Both the position numbers and the translations under genes were made by a program. 32,821 nucleotides of DNA, taken from Anaerolineae bacterium. Its GTDB lineage: Bacteria > Chloroflexota > Anaerolineae > Aggregatilineales > Aggregatilineaceae. The DNA lies in NCBI GenBank assembly GCA_023382715.1, contig JAHDWP010000036.1:1-32821 (forward strand), read 5' to 3'. Shown here in pieces: positions 1 through 10,783 of the stretch (its first letter is position 1; every line of letters starts with the position of its first letter). The notes under the pieces are model-generated. The model had not been told where the DNA came from. It saw only the letters and a program-made list of their open reading frames with translations, and did no database searches.

Positions 1-67
1 CACATCCCCCTTAACCATGCGATAATTGTGTCCAGCTTTATGGGTCCACTACATACACCCTTTTAAG

Positions 68-142
68 CCCCTCCCTCCTTGTGGGGAATAGGGTGGAAAA
101 GCGCATAACACGCTCTGGCTCGGCTGGAGGGGGGACTCAGGG
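68..142. repeat. Remnant of CCCCTCCC / GGGG intergenic repeat
   Basis: The stretch begins CCCCTCCCTCCTTGTGGGGA and continues to a second G-rich block (CTGGAGGGGGGACTCAGGGG). It resembles the C-tract / G-tract palindromes at 1740-1865, 14755-14805 and 19958-20072. I see no convincing gene in bases 1-186. Confidence 0.5.
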
Positions 143-154
143 GCAGGCGTTCAT

Positions 155-171
155 CAGACTTCGGAAGTCTG
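155..171. repeat. AGACTTC-G-GAAGTCT palindrome (single copy)
   Basis: CAGACTTCGGAAGTCTG is a palindrome with 8-base arms around one central base. It lies 16 bases past the gatA stop codon. The same 15-mer, paired with its reverse complement, recurs at 9238-9271 and 10751-10783, and in variant form at 24739-24771. No T-run follows it on the gatA strand, so its role as a terminator is only inferred from position. Confidence 0.85.
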
Positions 172-186
172 CTCTCTGCCCCTCGC

Positions 187-1638
187 TCACAGCGGCGGGC
201 GGCGCGAGTGCCAGCTTGTGACGCGCTGGTAGGCGTCGGCGGCGCGCAGCACGGTCGGCTCGTCGAACGCCGGGCCGATGATCTGCAGGCCGATGGGCAG
301 GCCATTCTCATCGAAGCCGCAGGGCACGCTCGCCCCCACGATCCCCGCCAGACTCGCCGACAGCGTGAGCGTGTCCGACAGGTACATCGCCAGCGGATCG
401 TCGGCCTTTTCGCCGATGCGGAAGGCGGTCGCCGGGGTGGTGGGCGCGGCGATCAGGTCCACCTCGGCGAAGGCCCGGTCGAAGTCCTGCCGGATCAGCG
501 TGCGGACCTTCTGCGCTTTCAGGTAGTAGGCGTCGTAGTAGCCGGCGGAGAGCGCGTAAGTGCCCAGCATAATCCGTCGCTTGACCTCCGGGCCGAAGCC
601 TTTGCCGCGCGTGGCTTTGTAGGTGGGCCACAGCGCCCCCTGCGCGTCGCGCAGGCCGTAGCGCACTCCATCGAAGCGGGCCAGGTTCGCCGACGCCTCC
701 GACGGCGCGATCAGGTAGTAGATCGGCAGCGCGTATTCGGTGTGCGGCAGGCTGATCGGGCGCACCTCTGCGCCGAGCGCGGCGAGCTGGTCAATCGCCG
801 CGCGCACCGTCTTCTCGACTGCCGGCTGCACTCCCTCAACGAAATATTCGCGCGGTACGCCCACGCGCAGCCCGCGAATGTCGCCGGTCAGGGCGGCGGC
901 GTAGTCCGGGACGGGCAGGGTCATGCTGGTGCCGTCGCGCGGGTCGTGCCCGGCGATGACGCCCAGCAGCGCGGCGAGGTCGGCGGCTGAGCGCCCGAAC
1001 ACGCCCACCTGGTCCAGCGACGAGGCGAAGGCGATCACCCCATAGCGCGACACGCGGCCATAGGACGGCTTGAGCGCACACACCCCGCAGAACGACGCCG
1101 GCTGACGCACGCTGCCGCCAGTATCCGTGCCCAGCGCGCCGAGGGCCAGGCGTGCAGCGACGGCGGCGGCGCTGCCCCCGCTGCTGCCGCCGGGCACGCA
1201 CGCTACGTCCCAGGGATTGCGCGTGGGGCCGTAGCCGGAGTTTTCGGTGGACGACCCCATCGCGAACTCGTCGGTGTTCGTCTTGCCGAGCATGACCGCC
1301 CCGGCGTCGAGCAGGCGTTGCACGGCGGTCGCCGTGTAGGGCGGGAGGAAGCCCTCCAGGATGCGCGAGCCGGCGGTGGTCGGCACGCCGCGCGTCATCA
1401 GCACGTCCTTGATCGCCAGGGGGATGCCCAGCAGCGGGGAGTCGTCGCCGTTGGCGCGGCGGCGGTCGGCTTCTTCGGCGGCCTGCAGGGCCAGGTCTTC
1501 GGTCACGGTCAGGTAAGCGTGCAGGTCTGGCTCCAGCGCGCGGATGCGCTCCAGGTGCGCCTGGGTCAGCGCGACGGCGGTGATCGTTCCCGCGCGCAGG
1601 GCAGCCTGCGCCTCGCTCAGCGTCAGATCGGTCAGCAT
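187..1638 (-). CDS. gatA: Glutamyl-tRNA(Gln) amidotransferase subunit A
   Basis: This is the amidase subunit of GatCAB, which releases ammonia from glutamine to convert Glu-tRNA(Gln) (and often Asp-tRNA(Asn)) to the amide form in the cytoplasm. The 483-residue product is the usual family length. The amidase-signature Ser-cisSer-Lys triad is visible: Lys77 in GIPLAIKD, Ser152 in GGSSGGS and Ser176 in [11 protein letters not shown] chose the ATG at 1638 ([10 protein letters not shown]) because AAAGGGA lies about 12 bases upstream. An in-frame ATG at 1650 (MSHPM...) is also possible but has that site almost touching it. gatB and gatC are not in the window, which is common because the three genes are often scattered. 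A tRNA-Gln gene lies 16 kb away, consistent with the indirect charging route. Confidence 0.97.
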   Translation of the reverse strand: MLTDLTLSEAQAALRAGTITAVALTQAHLERIRALEPDLHAYLTVTEDLALQAAEEADRRRANGDDSPLLGIPLAIKDVLMTRGVPTTAGSRILEGFLPPYTATAVQRLLDAGAVMLGKTNTDEFAMGSSTENSGYGPTRNPWDVACVPGGSSGGSAAAVAARLALGALGTDTGGSVRQPASFCGVCALKPSYGRVSRYGVIAFASSLDQVGVFGRSAADLAALLGVIAGHDPRDGTSMTLPVPDYAAALTGDIRGLRVGVPREYFVEGVQPAVEKTVRAAIDQLAALGAEVRPISLPHTEYALPIYYLIAPSEASANLARFDGVRYGLRDAQGALWPTYKATRGKGFGPEVKRRIMLGTYALSAGYYDAYYLKAQKVRTLIRQDFDRAFAEVDLIAAPTTPATAFRIGEKADDPLAMYLSDTLTLSASLAGIVGASVPCGFDENGLPIGLQIIGPAFDEPTVLRAADAYQRVTSWHSRRPPL

Positions 1639-1687
1639 CGGGTGGCTCATTCCCTTTGGGTGATCGCGTGTCTGTGTGTCGCGCGGG

Positions 1688-1696
1688 AGTATACCA
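1688..1696 (-). promoter_or_regulatory. Extended -10 promoter for gatA
   Basis: On the minus strand the sequence reads TGGTATACT, an extended -10 (TGn + TATACT). It lies 37 bases above the farther possible start (ATG at 1650). No good -35 is visible at the usual spacing. Confidence 0.6.
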
Positions 1697-1712
1697 CAAC
1701 CGCGCGCCGGCC

Positions 1713-1865
1713 GGTTGACCTCCCCCCACTCGGCGCGCGGCACAGGCGGAACGCCCCTCCCCCTGGCCCCTTCCCCCGCGCTGCGCGGAGGGAGGGGGGA
1801 GCAGGCCTGCCGCTTTTCTCCCTTCCCCCCTCGTGGGGGAAGGGCCGGGGATGGGGGGGGGACGG
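1713..1865. repeat. Composite C-tract/G-tract intergenic repeat
   Basis: The region starts GGTTGACCTCCCCCC, which recurs with few changes at 32790-32814. It continues through CCCCTCCCCCTGGCCCCTTC, GGAGGGAGGGGGGAGCAGG and CTCGTGGGGGAAGGGCCGGG. Complementary C and G tracts could fold into long hairpins. The reading frames across it have repeat-like composition and no recognisable protein. Confidence 0.7.
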
Positions 1866-1966
1866 GCACAGCCAAAGATGTGGGTCATGTATAGCCGCGT
1901 GTGGAGAGGGGGCCAGCGGGTGAGGTCAATCGCACGCGCCCCCTTTGGTCGCTTTGCCCAAAGTCC

Positions 1967-1995
1967 TTGACAACCCTGCCAAACCCTGCTACCTT
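1967..1995 (+). promoter_or_regulatory. trp operon promoter
   Basis: TTGACA (1967-1972) matches the -35 consensus exactly. A 17-base spacer follows, then TACCTT (1990-1995) as the -10. The predicted start is near 2002, just ahead of the T-box stem I. Confidence 0.8.
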
Positions 1996-2028
1996 TTGAA
2001 GCACAGTCGCATACACGCAAAAGCGTTG

Positions 2029-2364
2029 ATCTGGAATAGTACACACCGTAGCGGTGTTCAGAGAGCCGCCGGGGGCTGTGAAGGCGGTACAAGCGCCGGT
2101 GTGGAATGGGCCAGGGAGCTGTGCGGTCGAACGCGCTCGCGCGCCACTAGCCCGCACCGGAGACACCACCGTTAACAGGGTGACGGGTATCGAGGCGGCC
2201 CAGAGCAGGCGGGCTGCGTCCGTACCTCAACGAGTGAAGCTGGCTTCTCCTGCATCTCCGCGCATTCACCGGAGATGTTTTTGTTGCTGGAGACAGTCGC
2301 TTAATCAGGGTGGCACCGCGGGAATCTCCTCTTCTCGTCCTTGAGCGAAGGGGGAGATTCTTTT
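2029..2364 (+). promoter_or_regulatory. T-box riboswitch, tryptophan (UGG specifier)
   Basis: The T-box antiterminator core AGGGTGGCACCGCGG is at 2307-2321. Stem I can be traced. A lower helix CTGG/CCAG (2031-2034 with 2111-2114) and an upper helix CACACCG/CGGTGTG (2042-2048 with 2097-2103) enclose the specifier loop. That loop has AGTA on the 5' side (2038-2041) and GAA followed by TGG on the 3' side (2104-2109). TGG at 2107-2109 is the Trp codon. The variable T-box base in TGGCACC is C, which would pair with the G73 discriminator typical of bacterial tRNA-Trp. The distal stem CCGCC/GGCGG (2066-2070 with 2083-2087) carries the expected AG-rich flank. Uncharged tRNA-Trp should stabilise the antiterminator and turn on the trp genes downstream. 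Confidence 0.96.
2322..2364 (+). terminator. T-box-controlled intrinsic terminator
   Basis: GAATCTCC (2322-2329) pairs with GGAGATTC (2353-2360), extended inward by CTTC/GAAG, and is followed by TTTT (2361-2364). The left arm begins inside the conserved T-box, so antiterminator and terminator exclude each other. Confidence 0.92.
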
Positions 2365-2395
2365 CGTTTCTGGCAATCCTGCGGGAGGCGCACTG

Positions 2396-3916
2396 ATGGC
2401 ACTGTCACCGGAACACCTGCGCACGCGCGCGCCGATCATCCCGGATCGGGCGGCGGCTCATCGCCTGTTCGAGCGCGGCGATCTGCTGCCCGTCTACCGT
2501 ACACTGCTGGCCGACCTGGAGACACCCGTCTCGGTCTACCTCAAGCTGGCCGCGCTGGGCACGTCGTCGTTCCTGCTGGAGAGCGTCGAAGGTGGCGAGC
2601 AGGTCGGGCGCTACTCGTTCCTGGGCGTGAATCCCAAGGGCATGATCACCGTGCAGGGCCAGCGGGTGACGATCGCCCGGCACGGCCAGACGACGGTGCG
2701 CGACCTGGCCCCCGGCGAAGACCCACTGCACGTCATCGCCGCTGAGTTCGAGCGCGTCCGCCCGGTGCGGCTGGAAGGGCTGCCGCGCTTCGTCGGCGGG
2801 GCGGTCGGCTATCTCAGCTACGATGTCGTGCGCCATTTCGAGCGGCTGCCGGCCACCGCCAGCGACGACCTGAACGTGCCGGATGTCGCCTTTCTGCTGG
2901 CCGATACGCTGGTCATCTTCGACCACGCCAAACACCAGCTCATCGTCCTGGCCAACGCGCACAACACCGGCGATCCAGACGCGGCCTACGATGATGCTGT
3001 GCGGCGTATTGACCAGATTCTGGACGCGCTGGCTGCCCCGCTGCCCTACCTTGACGAGTGTCCCGCCGCGAGCGAGGACAACCTGCGCTCCAACGTCAGC
3101 CGCGCCCAGTTCGAGGCCAACGTCCGCGCGGCCAAAGAGTACATCGCCGCCGGCGACGCCTTCCAGATCGTGCTCTCGCAGCGTTTCAGCCGCCGGACGT
3201 GCGCGCCGCCGTTCACCATCTACCGGGCGCTGCGCGCGCTCAACCCCTCGCCCTACATGTTCTTTCTGCGCTTCAGCGACGACCTGGCGCTGATCGGCGC
3301 CTCGCCGGAGATGATGGTGCGCCTGGAGGAGGGGATCGCCACCGTGCGGCCCATCGCCGGGACGCGCCCGCGCGGGCGCGACGAAGCCGAGGACAGCGCG
3401 CTGGCCAGTGAGCTGCTGGCCGACGAAAAAGAGCGCGCTGAGCACGTCATGCTGGTGGACCTGGGCCGCAACGACCTGGGCCGCGTCTGCGAATACGGCA
3501 CGGTGCACGTGCCGCACATGATGATCGTCGAGCGCTACTCGCACGTGATGCACATCGTCAGCCAGGTACAGGGGCGGCTGCGCGCCGGGCTGGGCGCCTT
3601 CGACCTGCTGCGGGCCACCTTCCCCGCCGGGACGCTCAGCGGTGCGCCGAAGGTGCGGGCCATGGAGATCATTGAGGAGCTTGAGGGCACACGGCGCGGG
3701 CCGTATGGCGGCGCGGTGGGCTACTTCAGCTTCGACGGCTCAATGGACACCTGCATCACCATCCGCACCATGCTCATGCGCGGCGACGAGGTGACTTTTC
3801 AGGCGGGCGCGGGCATCGTCGCCGACAGCGATCCGGCCCGCGAGTACGAGGAGACGGTCAACAAGGCGCGGGCGGTAGCCGTGGCCGTGCAGAACGCCGA
3901 GCGCGGATTGGGATAG
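2396..3916 (+). CDS. trpE: Anthranilate synthase component I
   Basis: TrpE converts chorismate to anthranilate with ammonia supplied by TrpG, the first committed step of tryptophan synthesis. The 506-residue protein has the N-terminal regulatory domain with LLES at residues 60-63, the family's tryptophan feedback site. The C-terminal chorismate-binding domain carries GDAFQIVLSQRFS, PIAGTRPRGRDEAED, VDLGRNDLGRV, GTLSGAPKVRAMEI (about residue 412) and QAGAGIVADSDP. The ATG has GGGAGG seven bases upstream and lies 31 bases past the T-box terminator. Control is therefore expected at two levels: T-box antitermination of the transcript and product inhibition of the enzyme. PabB is the main alternative, but the operon and the LLES motif argue for TrpE. 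Confidence 0.98.
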   Translation: MALSPEHLRTRAPIIPDRAAAHRLFERGDLLPVYRTLLADLETPVSVYLKLAALGTSSFLLESVEGGEQVGRYSFLGVNPKGMITVQGQRVTIARHGQTTVRDLAPGEDPLHVIAAEFERVRPVRLEGLPRFVGGAVGYLSYDVVRHFERLPATASDDLNVPDVAFLLADTLVIFDHAKHQLIVLANAHNTGDPDAAYDDAVRRIDQILDALAAPLPYLDECPAASEDNLRSNVSRAQFEANVRAAKEYIAAGDAFQIVLSQRFSRRTCAPPFTIYRALRALNPSPYMFFLRFSDDLALIGASPEMMVRLEEGIATVRPIAGTRPRGRDEAEDSALASELLADEKERAEHVMLVDLGRNDLGRVCEYGTVHVPHMMIVERYSHVMHIVSQVQGRLRAGLGAFDLLRATFPAGTLSGAPKVRAMEIIEELEGTRRGPYGGAVGYFSFDGSMDTCITIRTMLMRGDEVTFQAGAGIVADSDPAREYEETVNKARAVAVAVQNAERGLG

Positions 3917-3928
3917 GAGCAGGTGACG

Positions 3929-4495
3929 ATGATCCTGGTCATTGATAACTACGACAGCTTCACCTATAACCTGGTGCAATTGATGGGCGAGCTGGGCGCT
4001 GAGTTGCGCGTGGCCCGCAACGACCAGATCGCGCTCGACGAGATACGCGCGCTGCGCCCATCGCACATCGTCATCTCGCCCGGCCCCGGCACGCCCGACG
4101 ACGGCGGCATCTCGCTCGACGTGATCCGCGCCCTGGGGCCGACCACGCCGATCCTGGGCGTGTGCCTGGGCCAGCAGTGCATCGGCCAGGCGTATGGCGG
4201 GCGCGTCGTGCCCGCCCCGCGCCTGATGCACGGCAAAATCAGCCCCATCTACCACAAGAACGCCGCGCTGTTCACCGGCGTGCCCAGCCCGTTCGAGGCG
4301 ACGCGCTACCACAGCCTGATCGTCGAGGAGCCGCTGCCCGCCGCGCTGCTGGTCACCGCTTTCACCGAGGCCGGCGAGGTGATGGCCCTGCGCCACAGGG
4401 AGCACCCGGTCGTCGGCGTGCAGTTTCACCCGGAAAGTATCCTGACGAAGTACGGCGCGCGTATTGTGCAGAACTTCCTGGAGCACCGCCTGTGA
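3929..4495 (+). CDS. trpG: Anthranilate synthase component II (glutamine amidotransferase)
   Basis: This class I glutamine amidotransferase makes ammonia from glutamine for TrpE. The product is 188 residues. The nucleophile is Cys79 in GVCLGQQ, and the rest of the triad is His167 and Glu169 in VQFHPES. The oxyanion strand SPGPGTPDD is at about 50-58. The ATG at 3929 is preferred because AGGAG (3915-3919) lies nine bases before it. An in-frame GTG at 3923 would be only three bases from that site. The gene starts 12 bases after trpE stops and stays a separate chain, not a TrpEG fusion. Such subunits sometimes also serve PabB; nothing here tests that. Confidence 0.97.
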   Translation: MILVIDNYDSFTYNLVQLMGELGAELRVARNDQIALDEIRALRPSHIVISPGPGTPDDGGISLDVIRALGPTTPILGVCLGQQCIGQAYGGRVVPAPRLMHGKISPIYHKNAALFTGVPSPFEATRYHSLIVEEPLPAALLVTAFTEAGEVMALRHREHPVVGVQFHPESILTKYGARIVQNFLEHRL

Positions 4496-4499
4496 GGGG

Positions 4500-4612
4500 A
4501 TGATCGGTGATCAGCGATCAGCTTCCAGCCTTCGAGATTACTTGTAACCGACAACTGATCACTGACAACTGACAACCGATCACCAACCACCAGCCACCAG
4601 CCACCACGAGGA
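4500..4612. repeat. GATC-rich inverted and tandem repeat between trpG and trpD
   Basis: The gap begins TGATCGGTGATCAGCGATCA. Near its other end it carries CTGATCACTGACAACTGACA followed by ACCGATCACC, roughly the inverse of the first block, then CCACCAGCCACCAGCCACCA. The ends can pair into an imperfect hairpin within the operon transcript. No gene is visible. Confidence 0.7.
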
Positions 4613-4618
4613 GCCACC

Positions 4619-5654
4619 ATGAACCCAGTCATTGACATCCAGCGCGCCCTTGACGTGATCAGCCGCTTCGGGCAGCTTCGCGCCGAGGAGGCCGAAGCGG
4701 TCATGAGCCAGATCATGCGCGGGGAGGCCACCGAAGCGCAGATCGGCGCCTACCTGATGGGCCTGCGCATGAAGGGCGAGACCGAGGCCGAGATTCTGGG
4801 CAGCGCCCGCGCCATGCGCGCCAACGCCATCCGGGTGCCCACGCGCTTTGACGGCGACCTGCTCGATACCTGCGGCACCGGCGGCGATCGGTCGGGCACG
4901 TTCAACATCAGCACGACGGTCGCCTTCGTGGCGGCGGGCGCGGGCGTGCGCATCGCCAAGCACGGCAACCGCGCCAGCACCAGTCGCTGCGGCAGCGCCG
5001 ACGTGCTGGCCGAGCTGGGCGTCAACCTCGACCTGACGCCGCAGCAGGTCGGGCGCTGCGTGGACGAGATCGGCATCGGCTTTTTGTTTGCCCCGAAGCT
5101 GCACCCGGCCATGAAGCACGCCATCGGCCCGCGCCGCGACCTGCACGTGCGCACCATCTTCAATATCCTCGGCCCGCTGACCAACCCGGCAGGCGCGCGC
5201 CGCCAACTGATGGGCGTCTTCGCCCCCGACCTGACCGAGTACCTGGCCAACGTGCTCGGCGAGCTGGGAGCGATCTCGGCCATCGTCGTCTGCGGCTACG
5301 GCAACATTGACGAGCTGACTACGACCGGTCCCAACGTCGTCAGCCATTACGCCGCTGGCGCGGTGCGCACCTTCGAGCTGAATCCGCTGGACTATGACCT
5401 GACGCCCGCCCACATCTGGGAGCTGCTCGGCGGGGACGCGGCGGAGAACGCACGTATCCTGCGCGGCATCCTCAGCGGCCAGGTCAACGCCGCCAAGCGC
5501 GACGTGGTGCTGCTCAACGCGGGCGCGGCGCTGGTGGCAGCAGGGCGCGCGGATGACTTCGCCGAGGGCATCGCCCTGGCCGCTGACGCCATCGCCAGCG
5601 GCGCGGCGCTGGCCAAGCTCGACGCGCTGATCGCCTTCAGTCAGGAGCTGGCGC

Positions 5655-5665
<11 letters not shown>
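4619..5665 (+). CDS. trpD: Anthranilate phosphoribosyltransferase
   Basis: TrpD joins anthranilate to PRPP to give phosphoribosyl-anthranilate. The 348-residue protein is the normal length. The glycine-rich PRPP loop DTCGTGGDRSGTFN starts at residue 83, and KHGNRAST starts at Lys114. The N-terminal helical domain (FGQLRAEEAEAVMSQIMRGE) and GPLTNPA are typical. GAGGAG lies just upstream of the ATG, at the end of the repeat-filled 123-base gap after trpG. This is the only large gap in the operon. Its last codons overlap trpC. Confidence 0.98.
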
Positions 5666-6469
<804 letters not shown>

Positions 6470-6473
<4 letters not shown>

Positions 6474-7143
6474 CCCGCGTCAAGATTTGCGGCGTGACGA
6501 CGCTCGACGACGCCCTGCGCTGCGCGAAAGCCGGCGCTGACCTGCTCGGCCTGAACTTCTACCCGCCCAGCCCGCGCTACCTGCCGCTGGAGCGGGCGCG
6601 CCTGATCGCTGCCGGGCTGCGGAGCATCCTGGGGGCGGCCCGCCCGCTGCTGGTCGGCGTCTTCGTTAATGCGGAGACCGCTGCCATCATTCGCGCTTTC
6701 GAGGAAGTTGGCCTGGATGCGGCGCAGCTCAGCGGCGACGAGCCAGCAGAGACGCTCGCCGCGCTGGACGGGCGCGCTTTCAAGGCGCTGCGCCCCCGCG
6801 ACGACGCCGCCGCGCTGGACACAGCCCGCCTGTTCGCGGCTCACGCGCCCCACGACGAACGCCTGCCCGCCCTGCTGGTGGACGCCTACCATCCGCAGCT
6901 TTACGGCGGCACGGGTGAGACAGCAGGCGAAGACGTGGCACGCGCCGCGTTGAGCGCCGCACCGCGCGTCATGCTCGCCGGCGGCCTGACGCCCGCCAAC
7001 GTGGCCGGGCGGGTGCGCGCGCTGCAACCCTGGGGCGTGGACGTGGCCAGCGGGGTGGAGCGCGCGCCCGGCATTAAGGACGTGGCGCTCGTCCGTGCCT
7101 TCATTGCTGTGGTGAAATCAGTTGATCAAGGAATGGAAAGCTC

Positions 7144-7147
<4 letters not shown>
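6470..7147 (+). CDS. trpF: Phosphoribosylanthranilate isomerase
   Basis: TrpF performs the Amadori rearrangement of phosphoribosyl-anthranilate. The protein is 225 residues. Cys7 in VKICGV and Asp138 in LLVDAY are the expected general base and acid. [22 protein letters not shown] and [13 protein letters not shown] complete the phosphate-binding barrel. It overlaps trpC by ATGA, a sign of coupled translation, and ends overlapping trpB in the same way. A monofunctional TrpF next to TrpC means the two successive barrels are separate chains here. Confidence 0.97.
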
Positions 7148-8369
<1,222 letters not shown>

Positions 8370-8373
<4 letters not shown>

Positions 8374-9185
8374 GCGAAACGACGCGCACGCAGACCGGTC
8401 TGGACGCCCTGGACGCCCTGTTCGCCCGCACCCGCGCCCAGGGCCGCGCCGCCTTCCTGCCCTACTACCCGATCGGCTATCCGACGATTGAGGCGTCGCT
8501 GGACACGATCCAGGCGATGGCCGGGGCCGGCGTGGACGGCTTCGAGATTGGGATGCCCTTCAGCGACCCGCTGGCCGATGGCCCGACCATCCAGGCGGCG
8601 ACGCAGGTCGCGCTGGGCAACGGCGTCACCGTCCGGCGCTGCCTGGAAGCAGTTGCCGAGCTGCGCGCGCGCGGCGTTGCCCAGCCGCTGCTGCTGATGG
8701 GCTACCTCAACCCGCTGCTGGCCTATGGGCCGGACGCCTTCGCCCGCGACGCGCGCGCCACCGGCGCCGACGGGCTGATCATCCCCGACCTGCCGCCGGA
8801 AGAAGCCGATCTGTTCGCCCCCGGCTGCGCCCGCGAGGGGCTGGCCCTGATCTTCTTCCTGGCCCCCACCAGCACCGACGCGCGCATCCGCCTGGTGGCC
8901 GGGCGGGCGCGCGGCTTTCTCTACGTCGTCTCGGTGACGGGCGTGACCGGCGCGCGCGCGACACTGCCGCCCGACCTGGGCGACTTCCTGGCGCGCATCC
9001 GCGCGCAGACCGACTGCCCGCGCGTGGTCGGCTTCGGCATCAGCGGGCCGGAGCAGGCGCGGGCCATGAGCGGCCTGGCCGAGGGCTTCATTGTCGGCAG
9101 CGCGCTGGTGCGCGCCGGCGCGGGGGGTGTGGACGCCGTGCGCGACCTGGCCGCGCAGATTCGCGGGGCGCTTGGGGACGGGTGA
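8370..9185 (+). CDS. trpA: Tryptophan synthase alpha chain
   Basis: TrpA cleaves indole-3-glycerol phosphate to indole and glyceraldehyde 3-phosphate and passes indole through a tunnel to TrpB. The 271-residue barrel shows Glu59 and Asp70 in [15 protein letters not shown], with the same spacing as the catalytic Glu49/Asp60 pair of the Salmonella enzyme. Other marks are [28 protein letters not shown] and [10 protein letters not shown]. It is the last gene of the operon and is followed after 52 bases by a perfect 15-bp hairpin. Confidence 0.98.
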
Positions 9186-9237
9186 GCGGTCCCGTCCCGC
9201 TGCGGGGCGCGAGAACGCGGGGGATGAGCGCGCGCGC

Positions 9238-9271
9238 AGACTTCGGAAGTCTCTGAAGACTTCCGAAGTCT
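9238..9271. terminator. AGACTTC repeat hairpin, end of trp operon
   Basis: AGACTTCGGAAGTCT (9238-9252) and its exact reverse complement (9257-9271) form a 15-bp stem with loop CTGA, followed on the plus strand by TGTTTATCT. It lies between the convergent trpA and the minus-strand gene ending at 9279, so it can end transcripts from both sides. It is also a dispersed repeat (155-171, 10751-10783, 24739-24771). Confidence 0.8.
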
Positions 9272-9278
9272 TGTTTAT

Positions 9279-10661
9279 CTACCCCCCCACCCCCACCAAC
9301 TGCTCCCTCCCCGTGATCCCGCGCAGCGTGCGCAGGAAGTCCTCCAGCGTCGCGCTGTGGGCCAGAATCCCCTCGATGGCCGGGCCGGTGGGGTCGGTCC
9401 CGCCCGCGCCCGGCTCGCCCTGGTAGCCGCCGTAGAAGGCGAAATACGCCTGGTTCAGCTTGCGGATCGGGTAGCCGTGCCGGGCGAACTTGCGCTGCTG
9501 CGCGTCCATATACGCTTCCGCCGCCTCGACCAGGCCCTGCCACAGCAGGAAGTCCACGCGGGCGCGCGTGGCGCCCATCTCGCGGGCGTAGTCAAAGGGC
9601 GGTGGTGCGTCGGGATCGCCGGGCGGGGCCTGCGGCGCGGCTTCCTGGGATGTGACAGCGCTCGCAGCCAGGAAGGACGGGTACTGCGGGACAGGCAGCT
9701 CCGGGTAGTAGCGGGCGATGACCCGCTGCGCGACGGCCCGCCCGAAAAAGGTGGCCGTCGTCTCGTTGATGATGCGCGTCTCGGCGCGCGCGTTGTACTC
9801 CCAGCCGAGCGGATAGAAGACCAGGTAATGGTGCGCCCACTCGTGGGCGGTCACCTCGAAGGCGCGGGCCAGCGTGCGCGCCGTGTCGCGCGCGGACGGC
9901 TCGACGATCATCGCCGGGTAGAGGCTCAGCCCGCCCAGCGGCACGATCAGCGAGGACACGCCCAGCGCCGCGTCAATGCGCGCTTCGAGCGATTCCCGCT
10001 CTTCGACCGGCAGCGCGTCCAGGTCGAGGTTGGCGGCGACGGCGATTCGCTCGCGGGGGGAGACGATCAGCGCGACGGGCGTCTCGGTGAAGTGCATGGC
10101 GACGGGCGGCAGCACCTGCCCCAGCAGACCGAAACCCTCATCGGCCAGCACCGCCGACACCTGCCCCTCGATCAGGCGCTCGACGAGCGGCTGGTCGGCG
10201 CGCAGCCGCTCGCGCAGGGTGTCGCGCTCGGCGCGCAGAGGCGCGGCGGCGGCGTCCGGGTCGGGCACGTCCGGGTCGGCGTAGAGCCGCTCGATCTGCG
10301 CTTCGACCTCCTGCGCAGCGCCCAGCGTCTCCAGATAGGCCAGCACCAGGGCGCGGCCCTGCTCATCCTCCAGGTAGGGGCCGACGCCCAGCACAGACTC
10401 GCGCAGCTTGCCCCACAGCGCTTCGACCTCCCAGGCGGCGTAGTCGAACAGGTGATCGCGGGCCAGGGCGGTGATGCGCGCGCTCAGCGACGTGTCGCGC
10501 ACCGCTCCGTCGCCGAGCACGACGATCAGGGCGATGGTCAGCGCCAGGCGCAGCGCGCCGATCCACAGCGCGCGCAGGCTGCGCCGGGCGCGTCGCCAGG
10601 CGATGCGCGCCGCGCGGATCGTCCGCGCGACGAGGGTTGTGATGCGGTGCAGGTGAGTCAC
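9279..10661 (-). CDS. Membrane-anchored putative zinc metalloprotease
   Basis: I do not recognise a named family. The 460-residue protein starts with a basic segment (MTHLHRITTLVARTIRAARI...), then one membrane helix at about residues 34-50 (IGALRLALTIALIVVLG). A large domain follows, presumably outside the membrane. HEWAHH at 273-278 is an HExxH zinc site, with Glu274 as the likely catalytic residue. INETTATFFG has Glu300 at a gluzincin-like distance for a third ligand. Residues about 105-165 look helical and charged. The start is a GTG with no clear ribosome site; no ATG lies nearby. It stands alone between hairpin repeats on both sides. Substrate and role are unknown; protease is an inference from the motif. 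Confidence 0.72.
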   Translation of the reverse strand: MTHLHRITTLVARTIRAARIAWRRARRSLRALWIGALRLALTIALIVVLGDGAVRDTSLSARITALARDHLFDYAAWEVEALWGKLRESVLGVGPYLEDEQGRALVLAYLETLGAAQEVEAQIERLYADPDVPDPDAAAAPLRAERDTLRERLRADQPLVERLIEGQVSAVLADEGFGLLGQVLPPVAMHFTETPVALIVSPRERIAVAANLDLDALPVEERESLEARIDAALGVSSLIVPLGGLSLYPAMIVEPSARDTARTLARAFEVTAHEWAHHYLVFYPLGWEYNARAETRIINETTATFFGRAVAQRVIARYYPELPVPQYPSFLAASAVTSQEAAPQAPPGDPDAPPPFDYAREMGATRARVDFLLWQGLVEAAEAYMDAQQRKFARHGYPIRKLNQAYFAFYGGYQGEPGAGGTDPTGPAIEGILAHSATLEDFLRTLRGITGREQLVGVGG

Positions 10662-10707
10662 AGCAGCCAGAGGCGCTAATTCTCCGAGAACAGGAATTGG
10701 TCTGGAG

Positions 10708-10728
10708 GGGCGCTGCTCCGCTGCGCCC
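10708..10728. repeat. GGGCGCTGCTC palindrome, copy 1
   Basis: A 21-base near-palindrome with arms GGGCGC and GCGCCC around a CTGC-rich middle. Copies lie at 10946-10966 (inverted sense) and 32768-32788. It sits in the 336-base gap 10662-10997, which holds four repeat elements and no gene that I can support. Confidence 0.75.
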
Positions 10729-10750
10729 TCGGCTGCGAGCGCCCCGGCAT

Positions 10751-10783
10751 AGACTTCGGAAGTCTGCGAGACTTCCGAAGTCT
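10751..10783. repeat. AGACTTC repeat hairpin
   Basis: AGACTTCGGAAGTCT (10751-10765) and its exact reverse complement (10769-10783) are separated by GCG, giving a perfect 15-bp stem. It lies downstream of the minus-strand ABC operon and upstream of the metalloprotease gene, so it could end the ABC transcript. No T-run follows. Confidence 0.85.

Noticed and set aside
836-2092. A 418-codon minus-strand frame overlapping gatA and the trp leader
   Set aside because: It overlaps the conserved GatA frame and crosses repeats, and its translation is Arg/Pro/Ala low complexity.
4500-4618. CRISPR-like array between trpG and trpD
   Set aside because: Units are short, irregular and lack spacers of uniform length.
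9238-9271. Insertion-sequence end
   Set aside because: The inverted pair encloses only four bases and no transposase is in the window; a hairpin element fits better.
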